In this document: in pieces, positions 8,821 to 17,925 of the stretch
How the letters are laid out: every line of letters begins with the position of its first letter
Numbering within the stretch: position 1 is the stretch's first letter
DNA from: Leptotrichia hongkongensis
Lineage (GTDB): Bacteria; Fusobacteriota; Fusobacteriia; Fusobacteriales; Leptotrichiaceae
DNA length: 64,000 bases
Reading direction: 5' to 3'
Assembly: GCF_041538065.1 (NCBI RefSeq)
Contig: NZ_JBGORW010000002.1
Location: 1-64,000 of the forward strand
Translations under genes and position numbers: made by a program
The notes under the pieces: generated by a model
Seen by the model: the letters and a program-made list of their open reading frames with translations, nothing else
Told to the model about the DNA's origin: nothing
Database searches by the model: none

Positions 8821-9567
8821 TTATTGCAAAGCAATGTATTTGTCATCCAGCTCATTGCCTGCTCTGTTATTGAAAAATATGTGATCTATCAAATCACTCA
8901 GATTTTCAATAGAATTATCATTTTTTACATCTACAACATAATGAGATTTTCCATTATCAGCTTTTAAACGATAAATTCTTACTTCCTTGTTGGAAAAGTT
9001 ATTTAATACAAGATGCCGTCCAAAAGTTGTAAACCACATAAGTGCTATCGCTGTAACCGATCTGTTTGCCAGATACGATTTGAGCAAATATAATGCAGGC
9101 AATATTTCGATGTCAAAAAAACCTTTACGCTGTGTTTCCCTGTAAGCATGCTCGATAATTGCTGCGGTTGTCAGTCCCGCTGTAAAGTTATTTATGCCGA
9201 TTTGTAATTTTTCGACTTTACTTTTGCCAAGCCCATGCAGAAACGAAAGTAATATTGCGGCTCCAGAATAAACTGACAGTAAATCTATTGATTTTTCTTC
9301 AAAATCTTCAACAAGTTTTACTGAAGTCATGCCATGTTCAACTGATAAGGCAGTCGCAGTTCGGTAAATTACTTCATCTATTGAAATTTCTTCAGGTTCA
9401 AATGTAACGAGCAAAGTATTTATAGTCTGATTATACCGTAAAGCTGTATTTTTAGTTTCAACTTTTACTGTTTCAAAAAATTTTTTTGTATTGGCAATAT
9501 CATGTGAAATTTTGAATCTGACACGGTTCGGTAATTTATGCAGTATTATTAAGGTTAGTTTTTTCAT
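8821..9567 (-). CDS. HMA2-type membrane protein associated with P1B-type ATPase
   Basis: The 248-residue product opens with an HMA2-like ferredoxin-fold segment carrying HKLPNRVRF (residues 11-19). This is the same H-x3-[GN]-R-x-R signature found in the next three genes upstream. A middle region of about 95-185 has hydrophobic segments, including SVYSGAAILLSFLHG and VTAIALMWFTTFG, and a soluble C-terminal tail follows. It lacks the phosphorylation and ATP-binding domains of a P-type ATPase. It may be an accessory that binds or delivers metal to the ATPase encoded 35 bases upstream. The metal is not shown by the sequence. Confidence 0.75.
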   Translation of the reverse strand: MKKLTLIILHKLPNRVRFKISHDIANTKKFFETVKVETKNTALRYNQTINTLLVTFEPEEISIDEVIYRTATALSVEHGMTSVKLVEDFEEKSIDLLSVYSGAAILLSFLHGLGKSKVEKLQIGINNFTAGLTTAAIIEHAYRETQRKGFFDIEILPALYLLKSYLANRSVTAIALMWFTTFGRHLVLNNFSNKEVRIYRLKADNGKSHYVVDVKNDNSIENLSDLIDHIFFNNRAGNELDDKYIALQ

Positions 9568-9602
9568 ATCTTATTCAAACTCCTTCAAAAACACAAAAAT
9601 TT

Positions 9603-11783
9603 TTATTTATTAACATCGTATTTTAATAGTCGCAATGAATTTCCAACTACTAAAATTGTGATAGAGTTATGCAAAATTGAACTGTATATTGCAGGCAGAA
9701 GTCCTGTCGCACCTAATACAAGAGCAAAACTGTTTATTCCAATTGCCATTGCAAAATTCTGCTTTATTATTTTTACAGTGTTTTTTGCTAAACCAATTAC
9801 ACCTGGTATTAGTAATGGGTCGTCTGAAGTTATTGTAACATCAGCAGCTTCCATCGCAATGTCGGTACGCGAACTTCCTAGAGCTATTCCTACATTTGCG
9901 TAGGAAAGGGCAGGAGCGTCGTTTATTCCGTCACCTATCATAATAACTTTTGAACCAATTGAACGGAATTTTAAAATATCTTTAGCCTTGTCCTCAGGTA
10001 GCAGTTCAGACTCGTATCTGTCCATTGACATTCTTGAAGCGATAGTTTCAGCCTGCTGTCTCAAATCTCCCGTTAACAGTACAATATCATCTATTCCTTG
10101 ATTTCTTAGCCGATTCATTGCCTTTTTTATATTTTCCCTAGGCGGATCCGAAACGCCGATAACACCGATTAAATCATTATTTTTAGCCACATAAATTACA
10201 ATTTCACCACGGTTTTGCATTCCTTTGACTATATCACCTGCCATCTTAAGTGAAATATCATTTTCTTCCATATATTTCTGGCTTCCTACACGGATAATAT
10301 CCTTATTTACAAAAGTTTCTATTCCCCGTGCCACTTTAACAACGGATTCCCTATGTCTTGGAATTTTTAATCCTCTATTTTTAATTTCGTTCAAAATTGC
10401 ACTTGCCAATGGATGTGATGAAGTTTCTTCGGCTGCAGCAGCCAGTGCAAGCATTCTGTTATCTTTCATATTTTTTCCAAAAGTCTTTAGTGTTTGGATT
10501 TTAGGCTTTCCTTCGGTTATTGTACCTGTTTTATCAAATATCACTGTGTCAGATTTTGAAAGTTCTTCCAGATAGTTGCTTCCTTTAATCAAAATTCCAT
10601 TTTTAGCTGCTGTATTAATTGAAGCTGAAAATGCTGTTGCTGTTGACAGCCTTATTCCGCATGAATAGTCAATTACAAGCATACTAAGAGCTTTTTGCAA
10701 GTTTCTCGTTGAAACATAGACAATTCCAGCGAGCAGAAAGTTAAGCGGGATTAACTGTGCAGAAAATGTATCGGCGTAAGATTGAATATCAGCCTTGTTA
10801 AAAGCGGCATCTTCCACTAATTTTATAATTCTGGAAGCTGTCCTGTCATCTCCAACCTTCTCAGCTTTTACGGTAATATTTCCACTTTTTAAAAGTGTTC
10901 CTGCAAAAACTTCTTCTCCAGCCTTTTTCGTAACAGGCATATATTCCCCAGTAATTGCCGACTGGTCAATTATCGCCTCACCTTTTTCAATCGTTCCATC
11001 CACACTTATTTTTTCCCCAGTTTTAACAAGTATAAAATCTCCCTTGCTAATTTCTTCAATTGGAACTTTTTTAGCTGTATTTTCATCATCAGACTGCTTC
11101 CAGACATAGTTTTCTCCAACACTTAACATGTCTTTAATTACGCCACGTGTCTTTTTCATTGTATAAACAGTCAGAAGCTCTGCAAATTTTTCTAAAATCA
11201 TAATTGTCAAAGCTGTTCGTTCACTTCCTAAAATAATGCTGCTGACGATAGCTGTAGAACTTAGCGTATCTGCGTTGGGACGCTTATTTTGAATAAGAGA
11301 ATAAATTCCATTTTTTAAAACAGGCAGGGCTAAAGAAACTGTTGATAAAGTTTTGTAGTTAAATAGCCGCCTAATCCCTGTTAATTTTGTCTTTGGATTT
11401 GGCAGTAGCAGTAAAAGTACAGCAGCACCAATATTTTTAATAATTTCCTGTGGAGATTCTTCCTGCAGACGTCTTTCAATTACATATTTGTTTGATATTT
11501 GCTTTTTTTCATTTTTATATATATCTACCAGATATGTATTTAATGTATTTTGAAGTAAAGATATCAGGTTTTCACCAGTTAATGAAAAATTGTCAAAATA
11601 AACAAGAATAGTTCCTGTAATACTTGAAATTTCGACACTTTGGATATAATGAACCTGCATTAGCTGCTTTGTTATCTCTTCTTTATGAATTCCAAGATAT
11701 TTTAAAGCTTTTGATTTTATTCTGATTCTTCCACGAATTTCGTGTAAAATCTTGCAATCCAGCAAATAATCTTTATTTAACAT
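9603..11783 (-). CDS. P1B-type metal-transporting ATPase, FezB-like, with SCG in place of CPC/SPC
   Basis: The 726-residue protein is a complete P-type ATPase core. The N-terminal HMA2-type domain has HEIRGRIRI at about 14-22, the actuator motif TGE is at 278-280, the phosphorylation motif DKTGT at 417-421, and GDGINDAP lies in the hinge. An HP-containing segment with SSHPLAS, typical of P1B pumps, is also present. The metal-site helix reads DYSCGIRLST (372-381), so Cys375 is followed by Gly and the near-invariant Pro is absent. That is unlike the CPC, SPC and TPC classes. P1B-6 pumps of ferrosome (fez) clusters are a known group with atypical motifs, and the HMA2 neighbours fit them. Iron transport is therefore an inference; no other metal is excluded. 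It is probably translated from the operon that starts at 12673. Confidence 0.88.
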   Translation of the reverse strand: MLNKDYLLDCKILHEIRGRIRIKSKALKYLGIHKEEITKQLMQVHYIQSVEISSITGTILVYFDNFSLTGENLISLLQNTLNTYLVDIYKNEKKQISNKYVIERRLQEESPQEIIKNIGAAVLLLLLPNPKTKLTGIRRLFNYKTLSTVSLALPVLKNGIYSLIQNKRPNADTLSSTAIVSSIILGSERTALTIMILEKFAELLTVYTMKKTRGVIKDMLSVGENYVWKQSDDENTAKKVPIEEISKGDFILVKTGEKISVDGTIEKGEAIIDQSAITGEYMPVTKKAGEEVFAGTLLKSGNITVKAEKVGDDRTASRIIKLVEDAAFNKADIQSYADTFSAQLIPLNFLLAGIVYVSTRNLQKALSMLVIDYSCGIRLSTATAFSASINTAAKNGILIKGSNYLEELSKSDTVIFDKTGTITEGKPKIQTLKTFGKNMKDNRMLALAAAAEETSSHPLASAILNEIKNRGLKIPRHRESVVKVARGIETFVNKDIIRVGSQKYMEENDISLKMAGDIVKGMQNRGEIVIYVAKNNDLIGVIGVSDPPRENIKKAMNRLRNQGIDDIVLLTGDLRQQAETIASRMSMDRYESELLPEDKAKDILKFRSIGSKVIMIGDGINDAPALSYANVGIALGSSRTDIAMEAADVTITSDDPLLIPGVIGLAKNTVKIIKQNFAMAIGINSFALVLGATGLLPAIYSSILHNSITILVVGNSLRLLKYDVNK

Positions 11784-11816
11784 AAAAGTCCCTTTCTTTT
11801 TTCATTTTGGCAATAA

Positions 11817-12188
11817 TTAAAGTTCTTTAATTATGTTATAAAAAGTATCCAAATTATCTTCTATTTCCTTTAAGGATTTATTTTCATATAATTCAGAATG
11901 ATTAATCATAGTTTTCCAGACTTTGTTCAGCCAGTCCAGTATCTGTTTTTCTGAAATTAATTTTACATCATAATAAAGCAGAATTTTATTTGTCACATAC
12001 GAATACTCAATACTTTTTATGCCTTTTTTTGATAAAATAAGTTCTGTAACTCGATAATCATATTTTTTTAATTCTTCTGGAATTTTTGATAAATTGGGGA
12101 CAGAAAGCCTTAATCTGCCAGGAATACTGTGTACAACCTTTATCTGATTAAACATCAGATATGTAGCCTTAAATAAATTTTCCAACAT
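11817..12188 (-). CDS. HMA2-domain protein, short
   Basis: About 123 residues form a single HMA2-like domain with HSIPGRLRLS early in the sequence and a C-terminal helical tail. No membrane segment is evident. I place the start at the ATG at 12188, which overlaps the TAA of the upstream gene as TAATG. This one-base overlap implies translational coupling. An in-frame upstream extension starting at 12230 would overlap the upstream gene by 43 bases and is less likely. It lies directly before the P-type ATPase gene and probably binds metal or interacts with the ATPase. Confidence 0.75.
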   Translation of the reverse strand: MLENLFKATYLMFNQIKVVHSIPGRLRLSVPNLSKIPEELKKYDYRVTELILSKKGIKSIEYSYVTNKILLYYDVKLISEKQILDWLNKVWKTMINHSELYENKSLKEIEDNLDTFYNIIKEL

Positions 12189-12673
12189 TATTTTCTTTTC
12201 CCTTCTGATAAAAAAATAAAAGCCCACCATAATAAAGTAGTACCTGTAGGCAATTTTGGAATTTCTCTTAATTTTTTAATACCATAAAAAGCAAAAATTC
12301 CTGCAACTAATGTCTTTAAGTCCAGATAACCTCTACTTTTATTATAAATAGCCATATCAACAGATTCAAATGCCTGTTTTAACAATTCTTTTATTTTTCC
12401 AGGCTTATTTTTCAAGGCTTCTTCTTCCAGATGGAGCAGTTTTAGTACGATTAAATATAAAAATGAACTTTCAATAATTTTTTCATCAAAATAAATTAAG
12501 ATACTTCCAATAATGGAATTAACGCTTACTGAGTGTATTCCTGATAATTGACGTATATTATTTAAAAATTCCTGTTCTAATTCTTCATTTTCCTTTAATA
12601 CATCTGTTTGAAGTCTCAAACGTCCATTCTGGTAATGTTTTACTTGAATAACGCCATAAAAATTTTGTAACAT
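12188..12673 (-). CDS. HMA2-domain protein with C-terminal membrane segment
   Basis: First gene of the metal operon. About 161 residues: an N-terminal HMA2-like domain with HYQNGRLRLQ, a helical middle, and hydrophobic C-terminal segments around LKTLVAGIFAFYG and GTTLLWWAFIFLS. The ATG at 12673 follows a perfect AAGGAG with six bases of spacing. The frame is open to 12697, but that longer start has no ribosome binding site. Its stop overlaps the next start as TAATG. The gap of about 120 bases to the DUF262 gene is the likely place for the operon promoter. Confidence 0.75.
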   Translation of the reverse strand: MLQNFYGVIQVKHYQNGRLRLQTDVLKENEELEQEFLNNIRQLSGIHSVSVNSIIGSILIYFDEKIIESSFLYLIVLKLLHLEEEALKNKPGKIKELLKQAFESVDMAIYNKSRGYLDLKTLVAGIFAFYGIKKLREIPKLPTGTTLLWWAFIFLSEGKRK

Positions 12674-12792
12674 AACCAACTCCTTAAATATTTTCATAAA
12701 TTATTATATACCTTTTTATTTTAAATTTCAAGAATTTAATTAAAGAAAATAAAACAGACTTTAAAACAATTTTATCAAAAAAATTATTAAAT

Positions 12793-14502
12793 TTAAAATT
12801 CATATTCCCCATTCCACGTAATGAACAATTTAACAAGTTCTTCCGATACCTTTCTGTTTCTTTTGTCAATATCTTCAAAAGTCCAGTCGGTCTTATCAGC
12901 TGGGATTAATTCACGTACATATTTAATTTTAGATTTTTCATAACTTGCTTTTTTCTTTTCAAAAAAGTTTTCTGAAGCTTTAATTGACAATCTTTTTTCA
13001 AAAGGAATCTTGTTTCCAATATAATTTATATATTCTTTAACCTGTTTACTTTCAACACTTTCTGAGAAACGGTTACTCCATTTTTGTGGCAATATATATT
13101 CAATTTCCCATTTTTCAGTCAGTAATTCATCCTGATTGTTATACACAACCATTTTTAAAATCATACGCACAAGATTTTTGTTTGGTGTTTTGACTTTTTC
13201 CTGCAATATTGAAATTGGAATATTCTTAAATGCAATTTTTGGAGAAACATTATCAACAATATCAACATTAAGTTTAAGAATGTCAGCTTTTACAGCAGCA
13301 ACACTCGGTGTTACAAGATAATTTGCTGTCAATTCCAAAAATAGCTTTCTTAAAAATTTTAAGAAATAAGTTTCAAAATTTTCTTTTTCGCCATGTGACA
13401 AATAATAGACAACAACAGGATATTTCCAAGATTCATTTGGATAAGCTGATAAAGTATCTAAAATCTTTATAATCTGTATATTTTCTGTCCAAGGCTTGTC
13501 ATCAATTGATTCGTGCCTATTCATCACAACCCATAAATCAAGAATCTGATCCAGATGCTTCAAAAGATTTGATTTATAAAGCCTTGTAAATCCGCCCTTT
13601 GAATAAAAACGTCTAAGTCCAAGTGTAGTCGTTGCCACATCTTTTTCTACTGCCCTTAGATAAAACATATAATAATAAAACAGCTGTTTTACATTTTCTT
13701 TGGCATAAATTGCCCGTTCGCTTAGTTTTTTCCACTGTTTTATAAACATTTTCTTGTATTCTTTTTTGATTCGGTTATACATTTTTGCCTTAAAAATATC
13801 AGCTTCAGAAAGTGGCAATCCTCTGTCATTCAAAGTAGAAAATACACTTAATGCGTCATCTTGTGAATCTGTATTTATTGGAAAGACAACCGCTCTATTT
13901 AAAGTATAATAAATAAATTCAAGCATTAACGTAGGGCTTAGTTCACAAAGTTTATCAAATAATTTTTGGAATAAAATATAATTTTTTGAATAATTATCAG
14001 TAGCCTCAGGATCAGCAACTCCAGTTTCCAAAATATTTTGTAAAATTTTATTTCCTTCATTATCTATAACTCTTGAATTTATAAGTACGCTTTTATAATC
14101 AACTTCTCCAGTTAATTTCTCCTGCTTCCAGAGTGCAGGCTGAATCTGTCTTATAAAATTTTTCTGCTCAACAGTTTTTTCCTCATAGGAAACTAATTTT
14201 GTATAAATTGCACGTAAAAGAAGAAACAATGAAGTAATTCTCTGCTGCCCGTCAATTATTTCCTGTTCTCCATTCTCATTTTCATAAGAAACTATGCTTC
14301 CTAAAAAATATGTTCCTTCCACTTCACTATTTCTCTTTGACTCATTTTCAGTAAATTCTAATAAATCATAAAACAACGTCTTAGTCTCATTTTCAGTCCA
14401 GGAATATGGTCTCTGATATTCAGGTATTAAAAACATCTGATCTTTTCCACTTTCCAGTAACTGTTTGATACTTTGCTTGTTAACTTGTATTGTTGCAACC
14501 AT
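12793..14502 (-). CDS. DUF262/DUF1524 (GmrSD-like) protein with altered nuclease motif
   Basis: The 569-residue product has an N-terminal DUF262 domain: FLIPEYQRPYSW at about 24-35 and the DGQQR nucleotide-site motif (EIIDGQQRITSLF) near 84-93. The C-terminal third resembles DUF1524, the HNH-like half of GmrSD-type modification-dependent nucleases. In that domain the usual EHILPQ motif reads EYILPQ (Tyr469 in place of His), and the conserved GNLTLL/N block reads IGNKIPFEKRLS. DUF262 proteins often act in phage defence through NTP binding. The missing His suggests that this one is catalytically impaired, or uses the DUF262 part alone. It stands alone, divergent from the gene at 14767. Confidence 0.85.
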   Translation of the reverse strand: MVATIQVNKQSIKQLLESGKDQMFLIPEYQRPYSWTENETKTLFYDLLEFTENESKRNSEVEGTYFLGSIVSYENENGEQEIIDGQQRITSLFLLLRAIYTKLVSYEEKTVEQKNFIRQIQPALWKQEKLTGEVDYKSVLINSRVIDNEGNKILQNILETGVADPEATDNYSKNYILFQKLFDKLCELSPTLMLEFIYYTLNRAVVFPINTDSQDDALSVFSTLNDRGLPLSEADIFKAKMYNRIKKEYKKMFIKQWKKLSERAIYAKENVKQLFYYYMFYLRAVEKDVATTTLGLRRFYSKGGFTRLYKSNLLKHLDQILDLWVVMNRHESIDDKPWTENIQIIKILDTLSAYPNESWKYPVVVYYLSHGEKENFETYFLKFLRKLFLELTANYLVTPSVAAVKADILKLNVDIVDNVSPKIAFKNIPISILQEKVKTPNKNLVRMILKMVVYNNQDELLTEKWEIEYILPQKWSNRFSESVESKQVKEYINYIGNKIPFEKRLSIKASENFFEKKKASYEKSKIKYVRELIPADKTDWTFEDIDKRNRKVSEELVKLFITWNGEYEF

Positions 14503-14766
14503 AACGCCTCCTACCGTTCTTTTTATAAATTATACACCATTTCAATGGTATTTTTCAACCGAAAAAATTTTAGGGAAAAAATTACTATTATATTTGTTCT
14601 TTATAATTATTTTTGATGCTAAAAAATATAAACATATATTTTGGTTATCAAAATAAAAATATCCAATTGTAAAAAATATAAAAACATTATATAATTAAAT
14701 AACAGTGGTTATATATTCGGATTTTTTTATATTAAACTAATAAAAATAACTAACAGAGGAGATTTT

Positions 14767-15237
14767 ATGTTTGAAAAATTTCGACTGAAAAATTTATCAA
14801 AAGTTATACAGTCTGCTATTTCAAATCTTTCAGAACAATTTACAAAAAAGAATTATTTTGATACTTTTTCTAAAATAAATTTTTTAAATATTGAAAATGT
14901 CGCTTTATTATATAAAAGAAATAAAAACATTATTATAAGCAAAAGTGACAATTTTTTGAAATCTTTAGATAAATATATTTCTAATTCAGGCATTGATTTA
15001 TCTTTTTTTGAAAATGTCGATTTAAAAAAACTTGTTGAAAACTTTGAACGGCTTTGTTCCAATGGATATAAAAATTTTATTGAAAATGACATTAGAAATG
15101 AAATAATCGAAAGAATAAAAAAAATATTAGAAATTTTACCAAAATTATATTTATTTTTTTATATTATTCTAAATTATACTTCAATAAACGAAAATATAAA
15201 AATTAGCAGAGCTCCACCATATAATTTTTACAAATAA
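14767..15237 (+). CDS. Unknown protein, 156 residues
   Basis: The start is well supported by AGAGGAG seven bases before ATG. The product is Lys-, Asn- and Phe-rich and probably mostly helical. A hydrophobic stretch near the C terminus (ILPKLYLFFYIILNY, about 128-142) could be a membrane helix. I recognise no domain. The next gene on the same strand starts 47 bases later and may be co-transcribed, which offers no functional clue. Confidence 0.6.
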   Translation: MFEKFRLKNLSKVIQSAISNLSEQFTKKNYFDTFSKINFLNIENVALLYKRNKNIIISKSDNFLKSLDKYISNSGIDLSFFENVDLKKLVENFERLCSNGYKNFIENDIRNEIIERIKKILEILPKLYLFFYIILNYTSINENIKISRAPPYNFYK

Positions 15238-15283
15238 TCACAAATAATTGTTTATAAAAATTATAAAATTGGAGGAAATAAAA

Positions 15284-16399
15284 GTGAACGAAAAGACAGA
15301 AAATAAAAAAATTGAATTAAAAGGAATAAAAATAGGAAAATATTTTATTGAAAAACCAATAGTTCAGGGTGGAATGGGTGTTGGAATCAGCTGGGACCAG
15401 CTTGCTGGAAATGTTGCAAAAAATGGATGTCTTGGAACAATAAGCGCCATCTGTACTGGATATTACCAAAATATGAGATTTGTTAAAAAAGCTGTAAATG
15501 GACGTCCTCTTGGAACAGAAAATGCCTACAACCGTGAAGCACTTTTTGAAATTTTTAAAAATGCAAGAAAGATTTGTGGTGACAGACCGCTTGCGTGTAA
15601 TATTCTTCATGCAATAAATGATTATGAAAGAGTTGTACAGGATGCTCTTGATGCAGGAGCAAACATTATTGTTACTGGGGCTGGGCTTCCATTGGAACTT
15701 CCAAGGCTTGTTAAAGATTTCCCGGATGTAGAAATCGTTCCAATAGTTTCATCTGCCAGAGCATTAAAAATAATCTGCAAAAAATGGAAAGCAGCTGGTA
15801 AAATGCCAGGAGCAGTAATTGTGGAAGGTCCAAAAAGTGGTGGACACCAAGGGGCAAAATATGAAGAATTATTCGCACCTGAACATCAGCTGGAAGCAAT
15901 CTTGCCACCTATAAAGGAAGAGCGTGACAAATGGGGAGATTTCCCAATTATTGCAGCAGGTGGAATATGGGATAATAACGATATAAAAAACATTATGGCA
16001 CTTGGAGCAGATGCTGTTCAAATGGGAACAAGATTTATCGGTACTTATGAATGTGATGCAAGTGATGTGCTAAAACAGGTACTTCTTAACGCAAAAGAAG
16101 AAGACATTGTAATTGTCAGCTCTCCAGTAGGTTATCCAGGACGTGCAATAAAAACAAACTTAATAGAAACATTGGAGCCTAATACAAAAAAAATTAAATG
16201 TATTAGTAACTGTGTATTCCCTTGTGAACGTGGAAAAGGTGCAAATAGAGTTGGATACTGTATTGCCGATAGCTTAGGCGATGCTTATTTAGGTAGGCTT
16301 CAAAGCGGATTATTCTTCTCAGGAGCAAACGGATGGAGATTAAAGGAAATTGTACATGTAAAAGATCTGATAGACGAACTTATGACAGAAGCTAATTAG
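15284..16399 (+). CDS. Nitronate monooxygenase / FabK-family FMN enzyme
   Basis: The TIM-barrel flavoprotein carries the family marks. PIVQGGMGVGIS lies at the N-terminal phosphate site, GPKSGGHQG is the HxG region, and the IIAAGGI and ALGADAVQMGTRF phosphate-binding loops follow. Members oxidise nitronates with FMN and O2, or act as the enoyl-ACP reductase FabK; the sequence alone does not choose between them. The C-terminal part has a Cys-rich motif (CISNCVFPC, then GYC). I place the start at GTG 15284, which follows GGAGG with eight bases of spacing, giving 371 residues. The open frame starts 36 bases earlier at an ATG without a site. A strong terminator follows. Confidence 0.85.
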   Translation: MNEKTENKKIELKGIKIGKYFIEKPIVQGGMGVGISWDQLAGNVAKNGCLGTISAICTGYYQNMRFVKKAVNGRPLGTENAYNREALFEIFKNARKICGDRPLACNILHAINDYERVVQDALDAGANIIVTGAGLPLELPRLVKDFPDVEIVPIVSSARALKIICKKWKAAGKMPGAVIVEGPKSGGHQGAKYEELFAPEHQLEAILPPIKEERDKWGDFPIIAAGGIWDNNDIKNIMALGADAVQMGTRFIGTYECDASDVLKQVLLNAKEEDIVIVSSPVGYPGRAIKTNLIETLEPNTKKIKCISNCVFPCERGKGANRVGYCIADSLGDAYLGRLQSGLFFSGANGWRLKEIVHVKDLIDELMTEAN

Positions 16400-16415
16400 T
16401 TATAATGATAGCTGG

Positions 16416-16445
16416 AAACGAGGGGCATAAACCCCTTGTTTTCTA
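16416..16445 (+). terminator. Intrinsic terminator after the FMN enzyme gene
   Basis: AAACGAGGGG pairs with CCCCTTGTTT around CATAAA, and a short T tract continues it. It begins about 17 bases after the stop codon at 16399. Confidence 0.85.
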
Positions 16446-16557
16446 ATTAATAGCCTATTTTTATACAAATATTTATAACTTTTTAAGTTTAATTTTAGAT
16501 TTTTTTATAAAATATGGTTTTTACTAGAGAATTAAAATAAAAAATTGGAGAAAAAAA

Positions 16558-17925
16558 ATGGTTAAAAGAATAAATTTAAAACAAATAGCAAATATTCTCT
16601 TAAATAAGAATATCGAAGAAAATGAGGAAAAAACTAAAAATAAAAATTGGAAACTAATGAAACCAATGACAAAAAATACTAAACTAAAAGAACTAACTGA
16701 TTCAGGTCTTTTTTATATTCCTCTTTCCCAGCATATAGGAAGTCCATCTATACCAATAATAGAAATTGGAGATTCTGTAAAAAAATATGAAAAAATTGCA
16801 GAGGTTTCAGGTAATATTTCAGCTAATATTCACTCCCCAGTTTCTGGAGATATTGTTGATATTGTTGAACATTTTGTAGCAAGTGGAAATAAGGTAAAAA
16901 CAATTATTATAGCAAATGATTTTCAGAATAAGGAAGAAACTCTTACGAAAAGGGAACTCCGTGATTTAAAATTAATAAAAAAAGATGAAATTTTTAAAAT
17001 AATAAAAGAAGCAGGAATTGTAGGTCTTGGAGGAGCACAATTTCCTACTCATATAAAATATGACATTACATTTAGGAAAGTGGAGACACTTATAATAAAC
17101 GGTGCTGAATGTGAACCATACTTAACTTCTGATTATTCAACAATGAAAAACTATACGAAAGAAATTGTTCGTGGATTAAAAGTTATACAAAAATTACTAA
17201 ACCCAAAAGAAATTGTGCTTGGAATAGAAGAATAAAATAGTGATTTAATCGAAATATTTGATAAAATTCAAAAAGAAGAGGAATTTGAAATAAAAATAAA
17301 ATTACTTCCTACAATTTATCCGCAAGGAAGTGAACTACAGCTAATAAATACTATTACAGGAAAAAAACTAAAAAAAGGGGAACTGCCTCTTGAAAAAGGT
17401 GTCATTGTAAGTAATGTCAGCACAGTTAAAGCGATTTATGACGCATTTTTTGAAGGGAAACCACTTATTGAAAGAATTGTTACAATTTCTGGAGAAGAAG
17501 CTAAAAACATTGGAAATTATAAAATAAAATTTGGAACTCCTCTTTATCATATCGTAAAAGAATTAGGAATACCTAATGAAGATAAAGTAATTTTTGGCGG
17601 ACCAATGATGGGAACAGAAGTTTTTGATTCTAGAGTACCAGTAATAAAGGGGACTTCTGGAATACTATTTTTGAGCAATGAAGAAATAGAACGTAAAAAC
17701 TGTATTTCATGCGGATATTGTGTTGAAGCTTGTCCAATGAACCTTATGCCTTTTGAGTTTGCTGATTATTATGAAAAAGGAAAGTATGAAAAAATGGTAA
17801 AAGCTAATATCCAGAACTGTATTGAATGTGGAGCCTGTGAATTTGTCTGTCCATCACGAGTTCCTTTAATGGAAAGTATAAAAACTGGAAAATTAATTTT
17901 GTCAGAAATGGAGGAAAAGAAATAA
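16558..17925 (+). pseudogene. rnfC: rnfC with an in-frame TAA stop (electron transport complex subunit C)
   Basis: RnfC is the NADH- and FMN-binding, iron-sulphur subunit of the Rnf complex. A good site (TTGGAG) precedes ATG. The first 225 codons include GLGGAQFPTHIKYD. Codon 226 is TAA (17233-17235). The same frame then continues to 17925 with unmistakable RnfC sequence, including GGPMMG and two ferredoxin-type clusters (CISCGYCVEACP and CIECGACEFVCP). No reading-frame shift is involved. Full length would be about 455 residues. Either the gene is dead, or two peptides are made, or the stop is a sequencing error. Its stop overlaps the rnfD start as TAATG. Confidence 0.85.

Noticed and set aside
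12684..12878. A 64-codon minus-strand frame between the DUF262 gene and the metal operon
   Set aside because: It overlaps the end of the DUF262 coding region in another frame, has no ribosome binding site and ends in low-complexity AT sequence.
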